A stretch of DNA of 64,000 nucleotides from Psychrobacillus sp042885655. GTDB lineage: Bacteria > Bacillota > Bacilli > Bacillales_A > Planococcaceae. Positions 8,157 through 17,521 of the stretch are shown here, piece by piece. The notes under the pieces are model-generated. The model did no database searches. It saw only the letters and a list, made by a program, of their open reading frames with translations, and was not told the DNA's origin. The translations under genes and the position numbers were made by a program. Position 1 is the stretch's first letter; each line of letters starts with the position of its first letter. The stretch spans positions 124,001-188,000 of the forward strand of contig NZ_JBHVRO010000003.1 in NCBI RefSeq assembly GCF_042885655.1, read 5' to 3'.

Positions 8157-9635
8157 ATGAAATTAACTAATTTTATCGATGGTAATTGGCAAGAAGTAGG
8201 AGAAGTAGATTACACAGCTGTTGTAAATCCTGCGAATGGTCAACATTTGGCGGAAGTTCGGATGTCAACAAAAAACGACGTAGATCAAGCGGTTGCTGCT
8301 GCAGTGAAAGCGCAAAAGAAATGGGCACTAGTACCGGCACCAAAACGGGCAGATTACTTATATGAAATTGGTAGACTGATGAAAGAAAAGAAGGAACACT
8401 TAGCGCAAGTGTTAACAAAAGAAATGGGTAAAGTCATTGAAGAAGGCCGTGGAGAGGTGCAAGAAGGAATTGACATGGCATTTTACATGGCAGGAGAAGG
8501 ACGTCGTTTATTCGGAGAAACAACACCTTCAGAGCTTGCCGATAAATTTGCTATGAGTGTTCGAGCACCTATTGGAGTAGTTGGTTTAATCACTCCTTGG
8601 AATTTTCCTGTTGCAATTGCTACATGGAAGTCATTCCCGGCTATAGTTGCAGGAAATACATTCATTTGGAAGCCGGCAACAGAAACACCAATGATGGCAT
8701 ATGAAATGGCGAAAATCTTTCAGGAAGCGGGATTGCCAGCTGGCGTTGCAAACGTTGTATTTGGCTCTGGTTCAGAAGTTGGAACAGCTATGATTGAGCA
8801 TCCCGACGTAAAAGTTATTTCTTTCACCGGTTCAACAGAAACAGGTCGCAAAGTGGCGGAACTTGGCGGTCGACATTTAAAGAAAGTATCACTCGAAATG
8901 GGTGGGAAAAATGCAGTAATTGTAATGGACGATGCAGATTTGTCTCTTGCAGTTGAGGGGATTTTATGGAGTGCGTTTGGAACAGCTGGTCAGCGTTGTA
9001 CCGCATGTAGTCGTGTAATCGTGCATAAAGATGTAAAGAAAGAGTTAGAGAATTTACTTCTAACTCAAATGGAACAGCTAACAATTGGAGATGGTCTGGA
9101 CGAATCGGTAAAGATAGGACCTGTAATTAATAAAAACGCATTGGAAAAAATTCATTCTTACACAAAGATTGGACAAGATGAAGGCGCAAAATTACTTGTT
9201 GGTGGAGAAATATTAGAGGAAGGGAAGCTTGCAGGAGGGAATTATTATGCTCCAACCCTATTTACAGATGTGACGCCAAAGATGCGAATTGCGCAGGAAG
9301 AGATTTTTGGACCTGTAGTTTCACTAATAGAGGTAGGTTCTTTAGAGGAAGCAATAGAGGTAAACAACGGTGTGAAATTCGGACTTTCAAGTTCTATTTT
9401 TTCAAGGGACGTAAATAAAATTTTCCGTGCTCAACGGGATTTGGATACAGGAATTGTTTATGTTAACGCAGGTACAACAGGAGCAGAAATTCATTTACCT
9501 TTCGGAGGGACGAAAGGAACAGGAAATGGACATCGTGATAGTGGAGTAGCAGCACTTGATGTATATACCGAATGGAAGAGCATTTACGTAGATTTTAGTG
9601 GGAAATTGCAACGTGCACAAATAGACACAGAATAA
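8157..9635 (+). CDS. Aldehyde dehydrogenase, probable 2-aminoadipate-6-semialdehyde dehydrogenase
   Basis: A 492-residue NAD(P)-dependent aldehyde dehydrogenase. The catalytic Cys281 lies in GTAGQRCTACSR, the catalytic Glu in LEMGGKNAVI, and the cofactor loop is FTGSTETG. N-terminal FIDGNWQE and C-terminal PFGGTKGTGNGHRD are typical. It is the first gene of an operon, 15 bases ahead of lysine 6-dehydrogenase, whose product allysine is the expected substrate, giving L-2-aminoadipate. That substrate is inferred from context. ATG start with AGAGGTAGGGAA upstream; a consensus cre site lies in the leader. Confidence 0.85.
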   Translation: MKLTNFIDGNWQEVGEVDYTAVVNPANGQHLAEVRMSTKNDVDQAVAAAVKAQKKWALVPAPKRADYLYEIGRLMKEKKEHLAQVLTKEMGKVIEEGRGEVQEGIDMAFYMAGEGRRLFGETTPSELADKFAMSVRAPIGVVGLITPWNFPVAIATWKSFPAIVAGNTFIWKPATETPMMAYEMAKIFQEAGLPAGVANVVFGSGSEVGTAMIEHPDVKVISFTGSTETGRKVAELGGRHLKKVSLEMGGKNAVIVMDDADLSLAVEGILWSAFGTAGQRCTACSRVIVHKDVKKELENLLLTQMEQLTIGDGLDESVKIGPVINKNALEKIHSYTKIGQDEGAKLLVGGEILEEGKLAGGNYYAPTLFTDVTPKMRIAQEEIFGPVVSLIEVGSLEEAIEVNNGVKFGLSSSIFSRDVNKIFRAQRDLDTGIVYVNAGTTGAEIHLPFGGTKGTGNGHRDSGVAALDVYTEWKSIYVDFSGKLQRAQIDTE

Positions 9636-9650
9636 TAGGGGGATGACAAC

Positions 9651-10814
9651 ATGAAGGTTGCTGTATTAGGAGCAGGATTAATGGGGAAAGAAGCAGCTCG
9701 TGATTTAGTATTAAGCCCAAACGTGGAAAAAGTTTTATTATGTGATTTAGATGTGGGACAAGCTAATTTGTTTAAAGAGAGGTTACAAAATTCGAAGGTA
9801 GAAGTAATAAGATTAGATGCAAATGATGATGAAAATATACTACAAATAATGCGAAAAGTAGATGTTGTTATAAATGCTTTATTTTATACGTTTAATGAAA
9901 AGGTTGCTAGGCTTGCCGTGGAAGCTGGCGTGCATTCCATCGATTTAGGGGGGCATATAGGAGGAGCAACAGACTCAGTGCTGTCACTCGATAAAAGAGC
10001 GAAGGATAAAGGTGTTACCCTTATCCCAGATTTAGGAGTGGCACCTGGAATGATTAATATTCTAGCGGGTTACGGGGCAAGTAAATTAGATAATGTTTCT
10101 GGTATTCATTTATATGTAGGTGGAATTCCAGCCGTTCCGGAAGGGATATTTGGATATAATATTGTCTTCTCTTTAGAAGGAGTGTTTGACCATTATACCG
10201 ATCCTTCCCATGTTATACGAGGCGGGAAATTACAAGAAGTGAAATCTTTATCAGAAATTGAACCTATTTATTTTGAAGAGTATGGTGAATTAGAGGCATT
10301 CCATACCGCTGGTGGTACATCTACCTTAACGAAATCCTTTCCGAATATTGATACGTTAGAGTACAAAACGATTCGTTACAAAGGGCACGCTGAAAAGTTT
10401 AAATTGCTTGTCGATTTAGGACTAACAAATAAAAATACAATAGTAAATGTAAATGGAAATATGGTTAAAGCTCGTGATGTCATAAAAGAAGTATTGACAC
10501 CTCAATTATTACTTGGTGATAAAGAAGACGTAGTTTTATTGAGAGTGATTGTAACAGGTATTAAAGACGGTGAGAACACTACGTATAATTACGAATTGGC
10601 GACAAAAAAAGACAAGCTTTCTGGTACAACAGCAATGGCAAGAGCAACAGCTAACACCATTTCAGTTGTAGCACAAATGATTGGTAATAATGTCATCTCC
10701 AAACGAGGTGTATTCCCACCAGAACTCATAGTTCCTGGAGAATTATATATTAAAGAAATGGCAGCTCGAGGAGTAAATATTGTGGAGTCAGTTATGAGAG
10801 GTGTCAACGTATGA
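9651..10814 (+). CDS. L-lysine 6-dehydrogenase (saccharopine dehydrogenase family)
   Basis: 387 residues with an N-terminal Rossmann fold (VAVLGAGLMGKEAARDL). Several blocks match Geobacillus lysine 6-dehydrogenase as I remember it: IPDLGVAPGMINIL, LYVGGIPAVPE, AFHTAGGTSTL, KTIRYKGHAEKFKLLVDL, DVVLLRVIV, ATANTISVVAQMIG and RGVFPPELIVPG. The enzyme oxidises the 6-amino group of lysine with NAD to allysine, which cyclises to piperideine-6-carboxylate. It is the middle gene of the operon, and its stop overlaps the next start by 4 bases. The assignment is strong from motif content and context; a saccharopine-splitting role is less likely because no partner gene is present. Confidence 0.88.
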   Translation: MKVAVLGAGLMGKEAARDLVLSPNVEKVLLCDLDVGQANLFKERLQNSKVEVIRLDANDDENILQIMRKVDVVINALFYTFNEKVARLAVEAGVHSIDLGGHIGGATDSVLSLDKRAKDKGVTLIPDLGVAPGMINILAGYGASKLDNVSGIHLYVGGIPAVPEGIFGYNIVFSLEGVFDHYTDPSHVIRGGKLQEVKSLSEIEPIYFEEYGELEAFHTAGGTSTLTKSFPNIDTLEYKTIRYKGHAEKFKLLVDLGLTNKNTIVNVNGNMVKARDVIKEVLTPQLLLGDKEDVVLLRVIVTGIKDGENTTYNYELATKKDKLSGTTAMARATANTISVVAQMIGNNVISKRGVFPPELIVPGELYIKEMAARGVNIVESVMRGVNV

Positions 10815-12004
10815 ATTTTGAATTTACAGAGGAACAGAAACTGCTTCGTAAAACAGTTCGTCAATTTGTAGATAATGAGATTATTCCTCATATCGCTAAA
10901 TGGGAAGAACAAGGTGCATTTGATAAAGGTATATGGAAACAATTAGCTGACCTTGGTTTGATGGGTGTTTGTGTACCTGAAAAATATGGTGGAAGTGGTA
11001 TGGACTATAATGCCTTAGCGATTGTATGTGAGGAGCTTGAAAGAGGAGACACTGCTTTTCGTACAGCAGTTTCTGTGCATACCGGACTAAACTCAATGAC
11101 ACTTATGCAATGGGGAACAGAAGAACAGAAACAAAAATATTTAATACCCCAAGCAAAGGGAGAGAAGATTGGAGCTTTTGGCTTAACGGAACCAGGAGCA
11201 GGATCCGACGTGGCTGCTATGTCGACAGTGGCCGAGCTTGATGGTGAAGATTATGTGATTACTGGGCAAAAAACTTGGATTTCACTATGTGATGCTGCTG
11301 ATCATTTCCTTGTGTTTGCTTATACAGACAAATCGAAAAAACATCACGGAATCAGTGCATTTATTGTAGAACGTACAATGGAAGGATTCTCTTCAAAAGC
11401 GATAAAAGGGAAGTATGGCATTAAATCTGGAAATACGGGTGAAATATTTTTTGAAAATATGCGAGTGCCTAAAGAAAACCTTCTTGGAAAAGAAGGAGAA
11501 GGTTTTAAAATAGCTATGGCGGCACTAGATAATGGTCGATTCACTGTGGCTGCTGGGGCGGTAGGTCTTTCATTAGCTTGCCTAGAGGCAAGTGTGAAAT
11601 ACTGTCATGAACGAGAAACATTCGGTAAAGAAATAGGAAAACACCAACTTGTTCAGCAGATGATTGCGAAAATGGAGGCTGGTCTTCAAATGAGCCGATT
11701 ACTCGTTTACCGAGTCGGTGAATTGAAAAATAAAGGAGTTCGCAATACACGAGAAACGTCTCTAGCAAAATGGCAGGCATGTGACTTTGCCAACAAGGCT
11801 GCTGATGATGCAGTACAAATACACGGTGCTTATGGCTATTCAGACGAATATCCAGTGGCAAGATATTTGCGCAATTCCAAAGCTCCAGTGATATACGAAG
11901 GAACAAGAGAAATCCATACAATTATGCAAGCGGAATATGTTCTTGGCTATCGAGAAGATAAAACACTCTCTCATATGCTACCGAAATGGCCATTTGAGGA
12001 ATAA
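10811..12004 (+). CDS. Acyl-CoA dehydrogenase, probable glutaryl-CoA dehydrogenase
   Basis: 397 residues; ACAD signatures FGLTEPGAGSDVAAM and HERETFGKEIGKHQ, with catalytic Glu in YEGTREIHTI near the C-terminus and a tail GYREDKTLSHMLPKWPFEE. The EGTREIHT form and tail suit glutaryl-CoA-type and related ACADs. Following lysine 6-dehydrogenase and a semialdehyde dehydrogenase, it would act late in the route lysine - aminoadipate - 2-oxoadipate - glutaryl-CoA - crotonyl-CoA. ATGA overlap with the preceding gene indicates translational coupling. The general ACAD call is certain; glutaryl-CoA specificity is an inference from the operon. Confidence 0.87.
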   Translation: MNFEFTEEQKLLRKTVRQFVDNEIIPHIAKWEEQGAFDKGIWKQLADLGLMGVCVPEKYGGSGMDYNALAIVCEELERGDTAFRTAVSVHTGLNSMTLMQWGTEEQKQKYLIPQAKGEKIGAFGLTEPGAGSDVAAMSTVAELDGEDYVITGQKTWISLCDAADHFLVFAYTDKSKKHHGISAFIVERTMEGFSSKAIKGKYGIKSGNTGEIFFENMRVPKENLLGKEGEGFKIAMAALDNGRFTVAAGAVGLSLACLEASVKYCHERETFGKEIGKHQLVQQMIAKMEAGLQMSRLLVYRVGELKNKGVRNTRETSLAKWQACDFANKAADDAVQIHGAYGYSDEYPVARYLRNSKAPVIYEGTREIHTIMQAEYVLGYREDKTLSHMLPKWPFEE

Positions 12005-12009
12005 GAAAT

Positions 12010-12047
12010 AGGTTTTCCTGGAGTATGAACTCAGGAAAACCTTTTCT
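12010..12047 (+). terminator. Terminator of the lysine-degradation operon
   Basis: AGGTTTTCCTGGA and TCAGGAAAACCT pair over 11-12 bases, followed by TTTTCTTG. Confidence 0.88.
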
Positions 12048-12247
12048 TGTTTATCTTTTAAAGTTAGGTGAGGAGAGAGATTAAATTTTCCTTTTATTCT
12101 ACTCTCCTTTCTTAATTATACGGTAGTTAAAAAAACAGAAAATTCTCTATACCTAATCAATAATTTAAATAAATACTGGAAGCAGTGAAACCAATTGGAG
12201 AAATTTAAGTCTAATGGATTAACAAAGAAGTGGAGAGGGTGATCACC

Positions 12248-14353
12248 ATGAAAAAGAGCGGTATTTGGCTAATTACTATAGTTTTAATTATCGGTTTTGT
12301 AAGTGTATTGGCTTCAACAAAAACGATAGTAAGTGCACAAGAAGTGATAATGTCACATCAACCATTAGAAGTAAAGTTTTCTTCGGTCGTTAGTAAAAAT
12401 GCCTGGGAAAAAGGGGATATGTATGTAACTAATCAACAAGGAAAGGAAGTAAATGTAAAGCATAGTATTTCGAAAGATGGAAAATCTGTAGTGGTAACAG
12501 GACTTGAAGAAGGGTCGTACATCTTACATGTAAAAAATCAATTTGGTAAAACAAAATTCCCGATTAAAGTGTTTAAAGAGATTCAAGCGGTTAAATCGAA
12601 AGAAGAGCTAACTGCATATTTTGAGTTAGTGAGAAAGGTACATGGGGATAGAGTGGGAGTTGTCTCAGAGGACATAATGGCTTTAAGTGAAAGAGACTCT
12701 TCTAGTGATAAAAGTAGCGATCATTCTACGACAAATAACCAAGTAGAAGGTGTCGATGAAGCGGATAGTGTAAAAACAGATGGTTCTCGTATATTTACGA
12801 TTAATGAAAACAATGTAGCAATAATTAATGTGGAAGATCCAATGAATATGAAAGAAGAGAGTAAAATAAAATTCGGGGATGATTTTTATCCTACTCAGCT
12901 TTTATTATCAGATCGTACATTGATTATTATGGGGCAAAAAAATATATATCAGTCGTTAGATTTGAAAAGTACTCAAGACATGGCTAGAATAGCGCTACCT
13001 AGGAATCAGTTGACAACTGTGTACTTTTATGACATTTCAAATCCCAAATCACCAAAATTGTCTAGAGAGATTGGAACAGAAGGTTATATGAACGGTGCAA
13101 GATTAACGGATAATACACTCTACTATGTTACTTCTGTTTATCCAAGGTATTGGATGATGGAAGAGAATGGTGACTCAGAGCTACGTCCGTTCATCTATGA
13201 CTCTAAACTAGATAAAGAGCCTAGACCTTTGAATTACGATAGTATCTCTATTCTTCCAAACACTTTAGAAGCGAGCTATAGTATTGTTTCAGCAATAGAT
13301 TTATCAGATCCAGCTGGAAATAAAGTAAATACAAAAGGTTTCTTAGGTGGAAGTGAACAACTATACATGTCTAAAGAAAATTTATATTTAACTTCCACTT
13401 TATATGAAAATATTACACCAACTGTGCAAAAACTAATTTGGAACCCTGGAAAAATGGATACAAAAATATTTAAATTTGAGTTAAACAATGCAACCATAAA
13501 ATTTGTTGCGTCAAGTAGAGTAACGGGTACTATATTAAATCAGTTTTCAATGGATGAGCATAATGGTTATTTCCGTTTAGTTACAACAAAAGGGAACACT
13601 TGGGACGAAAATGAACCTTCTGAAAACAATCTATTTATCCTAGATAATGGAATGAAAACTGTAGGTTCTTTAACAGGTCTTGCAAAAAAAGAAAGAATAT
13701 ATTCTGCAAGGTTTATGGGTGATAAAGCATATATGGTTACATTCAAACAAACGGATCCATTATTTGTTATCGATGTAGCGAATCCAACGGCTCCCAAAGT
13801 ATTAGGAGAATTACAAGTTCCAGGTTTTAGTAACTATTTACATCCTCTAGATGAAAACCATCTAATCGGATTTGGGTATGAAACGAAAACGGTACCACAA
13901 GAAGGTAGCAAGGAACCGCTTATTATGACAGAAGGAATGAAAATCTCGTTGTTTGACGTAACTGACCTTAACAATCCAAAGGAATTGGATACAAAAGTAA
14001 TTGGTGGTCAAGGAACTTACTCACCTATTCAGTATGATCACCATGCATTATTCCAATATGAAGAAAAAAATCTGTATGGTTTTCCTGTTTCGATATATGA
14101 AAAAGGTGCCGGACAAGAATATTCTCAATTTAAACAAGAAGGTTCTTTAATCTATGAAATTACTCCTGAAAAGGGAATTGCTTTGAAAGGTAATTTATTG
14201 AAATCTAAAAATCCAGCTCAGTTATATGAAGACTGGGAAACTAGTATTCAGCGTATGGTTTATGTCGGGGACTCTCTCTACACAATATCCATGAAAGAAA
14301 TAACAAGTTATAACTTGAGTAACTTTGAAAAAATAGGGAAGTTGACGTATTAA
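12248..14353 (+). CDS. Secreted beta-propeller domain protein (PF09826 type)
   Basis: About 701 residues starting MKKSGIWLITIVLII, an N-terminal signal or anchor segment ending near SAQE. An Ig-like region (about 35-115) is followed by the family hallmark NNQVEGVDEADSVKTDGSRIF and a long beta-propeller with blades such as VYFYDISNPKSPKLSREI, PLFVIDVANPTAPKVLGEL and ISLFDVTDLNNPKELD. Members are extracellular proteins of unknown function in Bacillales and archaea. A GTG 18 bases upstream is possible, but GAGAGGGTGATCACC before this ATG decides the start. Monocistronic, with a terminator at 14364. Confidence 0.87.
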   Translation: MKKSGIWLITIVLIIGFVSVLASTKTIVSAQEVIMSHQPLEVKFSSVVSKNAWEKGDMYVTNQQGKEVNVKHSISKDGKSVVVTGLEEGSYILHVKNQFGKTKFPIKVFKEIQAVKSKEELTAYFELVRKVHGDRVGVVSEDIMALSERDSSSDKSSDHSTTNNQVEGVDEADSVKTDGSRIFTINENNVAIINVEDPMNMKEESKIKFGDDFYPTQLLLSDRTLIIMGQKNIYQSLDLKSTQDMARIALPRNQLTTVYFYDISNPKSPKLSREIGTEGYMNGARLTDNTLYYVTSVYPRYWMMEENGDSELRPFIYDSKLDKEPRPLNYDSISILPNTLEASYSIVSAIDLSDPAGNKVNTKGFLGGSEQLYMSKENLYLTSTLYENITPTVQKLIWNPGKMDTKIFKFELNNATIKFVASSRVTGTILNQFSMDEHNGYFRLVTTKGNTWDENEPSENNLFILDNGMKTVGSLTGLAKKERIYSARFMGDKAYMVTFKQTDPLFVIDVANPTAPKVLGELQVPGFSNYLHPLDENHLIGFGYETKTVPQEGSKEPLIMTEGMKISLFDVTDLNNPKELDTKVIGGQGTYSPIQYDHHALFQYEEKNLYGFPVSIYEKGAGQEYSQFKQEGSLIYEITPEKGIALKGNLLKSKNPAQLYEDWETSIQRMVYVGDSLYTISMKEITSYNLSNFEKIGKLTY

Positions 14354-14363
14354 TATTTATAGA

Positions 14364-14407
14364 AAAAAGGATGAGAACAACTTTTTAGTTGACCTCATCC
14401 TTTTTCT
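14364..14407 (+). terminator. Terminator after beta-propeller gene
   Basis: GGATGAG...CTCATCC with an inner AACT...AGTT pairing, followed by TTTTTCT. Confidence 0.88.
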
Positions 14408-14429
14408 AAGAATAAGAGAGTATATCAAT

Positions 14430-14611
14430 TTTTATGCCATGGACAGGTTAATTTCTGCTGAAGGCGGAGACTTGCAAGTCGAGCATGCAAAGAGGAGTTG
14501 GAAGTGACGCAATAACTTCCAACTCCTCTAAATTTTACAGTAATAGTGTAGCCAATGTTTCGTTAAAAGCACTCGGGAAATAAGTGAAGACAAAGTGCGA
14601 TTGCAGCTTGT
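14430..14611. repeat. Dispersed element copy A: hairpin plus conserved 80-nt block
   Basis: 14491-14528 is a perfect 14-bp hairpin (GAGGAGTTGGAAGT / ACTTCCAACTCCTC). It is followed by GTAATAGTGTAGCCAATGTT-TCGTTAAAAGCACTCGGGAA and further text that recurs at 31.71 and 38.72 kb. The part before the hairpin (TTTTATGCCATGGACAGGTT and GCTGAAGGCGG) also recurs at 20.81 kb. The element abuts the 3' end of the minus-strand deacetylase gene, as the other copies abut minus-strand genes. Confidence 0.7.
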
Positions 14612-16072
14612 CTATTTTTTTAACTCAGAAACAGTCACAAACGTATAACCCTCACTTTGTAGATAAGCAAGCACAGCGTCCAGGCCATCCGCAGTTGAAG
14701 CATGGATATCATGCATTAAAACGATTGAACCATCTTTTACATGTGTTTTCACATGTTCTAGCAAGTGTTTAGCATCCTTATATTTCCAATCGAGTGTATC
14801 TACATCCCACAAAATGACGGGAAGGGGAGACTGGCTACGAACAGTTTTGTTAACAGCTCCATATGGAGGGCGGAACACAGTAGGTTTACTGCCAGATGCT
14901 TTTTCTATTGCATTACTTGTATTATTAATCTCAGATGCTATTTTTCCGACAGTAGCTTTTGTTAAATCAGAGTGTGTCCATGTATGGTTTCCTAATTCAT
15001 GGCCGGCTTCTTTTATTTCTTTAACTACCTCAGGGTAAAATGAAACTCTACTTCCAAGCATAAAAAATGTAGCTTTTGCATTATACTTTTTTAAGGTTTC
15101 TAAAATTTTTCTTGTTGTTTCTGGATTAGGTCCATCATCAAATGTTAGGGCTACTACTTTACCAGATGAGGGTGTTTTTGTTACTTCATCTTTTGGTGTT
15201 TCTGTTTCAACAGATGTTTGTTTTTCCGGAACATTATTAGGAGGGGTTGAATCTCCCTTCCCAACTGGAAGTTTATATTCATCTGCTAATATATCATCTA
15301 AATCAGAGAGTGGAATGGAGATCGTTGTAGCTCCTGCAGCTCCTGATGCTATCTCATATTCATCATAATAAAAATCAAGTGAATTTTTATTCAATACAAA
15401 ATTGCTGAAATTTCCCCATTTTGGAGATGTTTTTTCATCGAATTGTTCCAACAGTAAATAAGGACTTAATTGTTTATCGGAAGTTATTGCCTTCCTTACT
15501 TTTGCGGAAAGCTTCTCCAGTGATTGTTCGTTTTTTGCAAGAAGGTCCTCTATCGTAAGCATATGTCCTGATTGATTATGTAAATGAATGATTTTTGTTT
15601 CTGATATACCGTTTGCTCCACCTGTATACATTCTCGAATGGATGACAAATGAGTAATAACCAGAGGTGTGCTGGAAAACTTCAAATGATATATTTAGCTC
15701 ACTTTTAGTATGCTTTTTTGTTTCGCTAAAATACTTTGTATCTTCCAAATATAGTGTTTTTAGATTTTGGGTATATCCCTTCACGATTTTGTTGAAACTT
15801 GGAACATCACTTTGGGGATATTGAATTGCAAAAGGTGTATCTATATCATTAGATGTTTCTGTGATGATACGAATCCCTGGATAGACTGAATCGCTTTCGC
15901 TTACTTCTTCCTGTGCCTTAGGGGAATGGCTTGCTGAAACTTTACTTTCTTTCTCAGAAGGAGAAGGAACAAAAAGAAGAAATGCCGTTAAACTACTTAA
16001 TAAGATGATAGAAACAATAAACATAATGTCGATCCAGTGACTTCTTTTTCTGGATCTTGGATTTGTGGACAT
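14612..16072 (-). CDS. PdaC-type peptidoglycan/polysaccharide N-deacetylase
   Basis: 486 residues. A cytoplasmic Arg/Lys-rich start (NPRSRKRSHW) precedes one membrane anchor (about 15-33), then a DUF4163/DUF3298-like domain (about 60-255) and a linker rich in Thr/Glu/Pro. The C-terminal NodB domain carries TFDDGP (about 309-314), HTWTH (about 365), FRPPYGAVN and LMHDIHAS, the metal and catalytic motifs. The order DUF4163-DUF3298-NodB is that of B. subtilis PdaC, which deacetylates MurNAc in peptidoglycan and affects lysozyme resistance. Anchored outside the cell. ATG with AGAGGAGAATTACC upstream. The fold is sure; exact sugar specificity is inferred. Confidence 0.88.
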   Translation of the reverse strand: MSTNPRSRKRSHWIDIMFIVSIILLSSLTAFLLFVPSPSEKESKVSASHSPKAQEEVSESDSVYPGIRIITETSNDIDTPFAIQYPQSDVPSFNKIVKGYTQNLKTLYLEDTKYFSETKKHTKSELNISFEVFQHTSGYYSFVIHSRMYTGGANGISETKIIHLHNQSGHMLTIEDLLAKNEQSLEKLSAKVRKAITSDKQLSPYLLLEQFDEKTSPKWGNFSNFVLNKNSLDFYYDEYEIASGAAGATTISIPLSDLDDILADEYKLPVGKGDSTPPNNVPEKQTSVETETPKDEVTKTPSSGKVVALTFDDGPNPETTRKILETLKKYNAKATFFMLGSRVSFYPEVVKEIKEAGHELGNHTWTHSDLTKATVGKIASEINNTSNAIEKASGSKPTVFRPPYGAVNKTVRSQSPLPVILWDVDTLDWKYKDAKHLLEHVKTHVKDGSIVLMHDIHASTADGLDAVLAYLQSEGYTFVTVSELKK

Positions 16073-16105
16073 GGTAATTCTCCTCTTTTAAAACAAGAAA
16101 TTATA

Positions 16106-16200
16106 ACCAGGAGCCTGGAACTCCTGTACTCGACGTAATAAAAACGGTACTCCTATTAAAGCTGGTTTCGAACTGGGAAAATAGGGCCTGGTGTTTTTCT
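16106..16200 (+). promoter_or_regulatory. Structured leader or small RNA with terminator-like end
   Basis: ACCAGG (16106-16111) can pair with CCTGGT (16187-16192), immediately followed by GTTTTTCTT. Inside, TCCTATT (16151-16157) pairs with AATAGGG (16180-16186) and GTAC (16126) with GTAC (16147). AGGAG (16109-16113) can instead pair with CTCCT (16121-16125), which would break the first stem. This is the layout of an attenuator or riboswitch ahead of the ThrE-like gene, but I recognise no known class. Confidence 0.4.
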
Positions 16201-16314
16201 TATTATATTATATTAGATTAGACGGATGAATGTATGAAAAAGTTTTAGTTTATATTGTTTTTATTTCTAGCGTTCGATAAGATTATCGTACATAGAGGAA
16301 GGAAGGTGTTCCGA

Positions 16315-17058
16315 TTGACTCCAAACTATGATTTAGCAGTAGAATGCTGCTTACTCGCAGGTCGATTGATGATGGAAAGTGGAGCGGAAACATACCGTGC
16401 AGAAGATACAATGGATCGTATGGCCCAATCACAGAAATTGACGGAATCGCAAAGTTTTGTAACGCCTACTGGAATTATTTTCAGCGGAAATAGAGCACTT
16501 CCTACCAGATTAGTAAGGGTTAACAATAGAACAACAGATTTAGGGAAGATTGCACTTGTAAATGCAGTTTCAAGAAAGTTAGCTAATGATGAAATATCAT
16601 TAGAGGCTGCATATATAGAGTTGAATAAAATTGATGAAGAACATAAAATGTACCCATTTTGGATTCAAATTATTGCTGCTTCAATTGCCTCGGGGGCTTT
16701 TCTAATACTGTTTGGTGCTAAGCTAATTGATATTCCAACTGCTATGTTTGCGGGGGGGATTGGCTATGCTATAGCCGATAAGTTAGAGTTAAGAACAAAA
16801 GTAAAATTTTTCGCGGAATTTTTAGCCGCTTTAGTTATTAGTAGCATTGCGACATTCTCGGTGGCATATGGAATTGGCAATGAAGTAGACAAAATTATTA
16901 TTGGATCTGTCATGCCGCTTGTTCCGGGACTTCTTATTACGAATGCTGTACGGGACTTAATGGCAGGGCATTTTGTATCAGGGTTATCAAAAGGAGCAGA
17001 AGCATTTCTTACAGCATCTGCGATAGGTGCAGGGGTTGCAATTATTTTATCATTGTAA
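16315..17058 (+). CDS. ThrE/YjjP-like exporter subunit (DUF1212)
   Basis: 248 residues. A soluble N-terminal part, with LLAGRLMMESGAETYRAEDTM and FVTPTGIIFS, is typical of the DUF1212/ThrE N-terminal family, followed by about five membrane segments (from about residue 115), including VMPLVPGLLITNAVRDLMAG. The family exports threonine/serine (ThrE) or, with YjjB, dicarboxylates such as succinate in E. coli. The partner half is the next gene, 13 bases on. The start is TTG 16315, behind GGAAGGAAGGTG; the frame is open upstream without a ribosome site. Substrate unknown. Confidence 0.87.
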   Translation: MTPNYDLAVECCLLAGRLMMESGAETYRAEDTMDRMAQSQKLTESQSFVTPTGIIFSGNRALPTRLVRVNNRTTDLGKIALVNAVSRKLANDEISLEAAYIELNKIDEEHKMYPFWIQIIAASIASGAFLILFGAKLIDIPTAMFAGGIGYAIADKLELRTKVKFFAEFLAALVISSIATFSVAYGIGNEVDKIIIGSVMPLVPGLLITNAVRDLMAGHFVSGLSKGAEAFLTASAIGAGVAIILSL

Positions 17059-17071
17059 GGGGAGGAAGCCT

Positions 17072-17521
17072 ATGTCATATCTATTACAAGGAATATTAAG
17101 CTTTATTGCTGCAACGGCGTTTGGAATAGTTTTCAATGCTCCGAAAAACTCCCTTTTTTATTGTGGTCTTGTTGGAATGACAGGGTGGCTAATTTATTCT
17201 TTTACAGATCACTTATCAAATGATCCTGTCAAATCGTCTTTTGCTGGAGCATTTACAATTGCATTTGTTGCACATTTAATGGCAAAACGGATTAAAATGC
17301 CAATGATTATTTTTAGTGTAGCCGGAATTATTCCTTTAGTTCCAGGTGGGGTTGCATATAATGCAATGCGTCATATTGTGGAAGAAGATTATGGAGTAGC
17401 TATTCAATATGCATCGCGAGCATTAATGATTTCAGGAGCTATAGCAATTGGCTTAGTATTTGCTGAAATAATTACAAAGTTACTATTAATGGCGTTAAAG
17501 AAGCCGAAATTAAAACCGTGA
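17072..17521 (+). CDS. ThrE/YjjB-like exporter subunit (DUF3815)
   Basis: 149 residues, four hydrophobic helices, containing FNAPKNSLFYCGLVGMTGW and GIIPLVPGGVAYNAMRHIVE, the conserved PLVPG text shared with its partner. It is the small, all-membrane half of the split ThrE/YjjP-YjjB exporter and belongs with the preceding gene. ATG start chosen because of GGGGAGGAAGCCT upstream. The stop lies inside a bidirectional terminator shared with the convergent EAL gene. Confidence 0.87.
   Translation: MSYLLQGILSFIAATAFGIVFNAPKNSLFYCGLVGMTGWLIYSFTDHLSNDPVKSSFAGAFTIAFVAHLMAKRIKMPMIIFSVAGIIPLVPGGVAYNAMRHIVEEDYGVAIQYASRALMISGAIAIGLVFAEIITKLLLMALKKPKLKP

Noticed and set aside
16106..16200. tRNA-like element (GGTTTCGAACTGGG looks like a T-arm)
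   Set aside because: The arm does not pair correctly, and no acceptor, D-arm or anticodon arm can be built.
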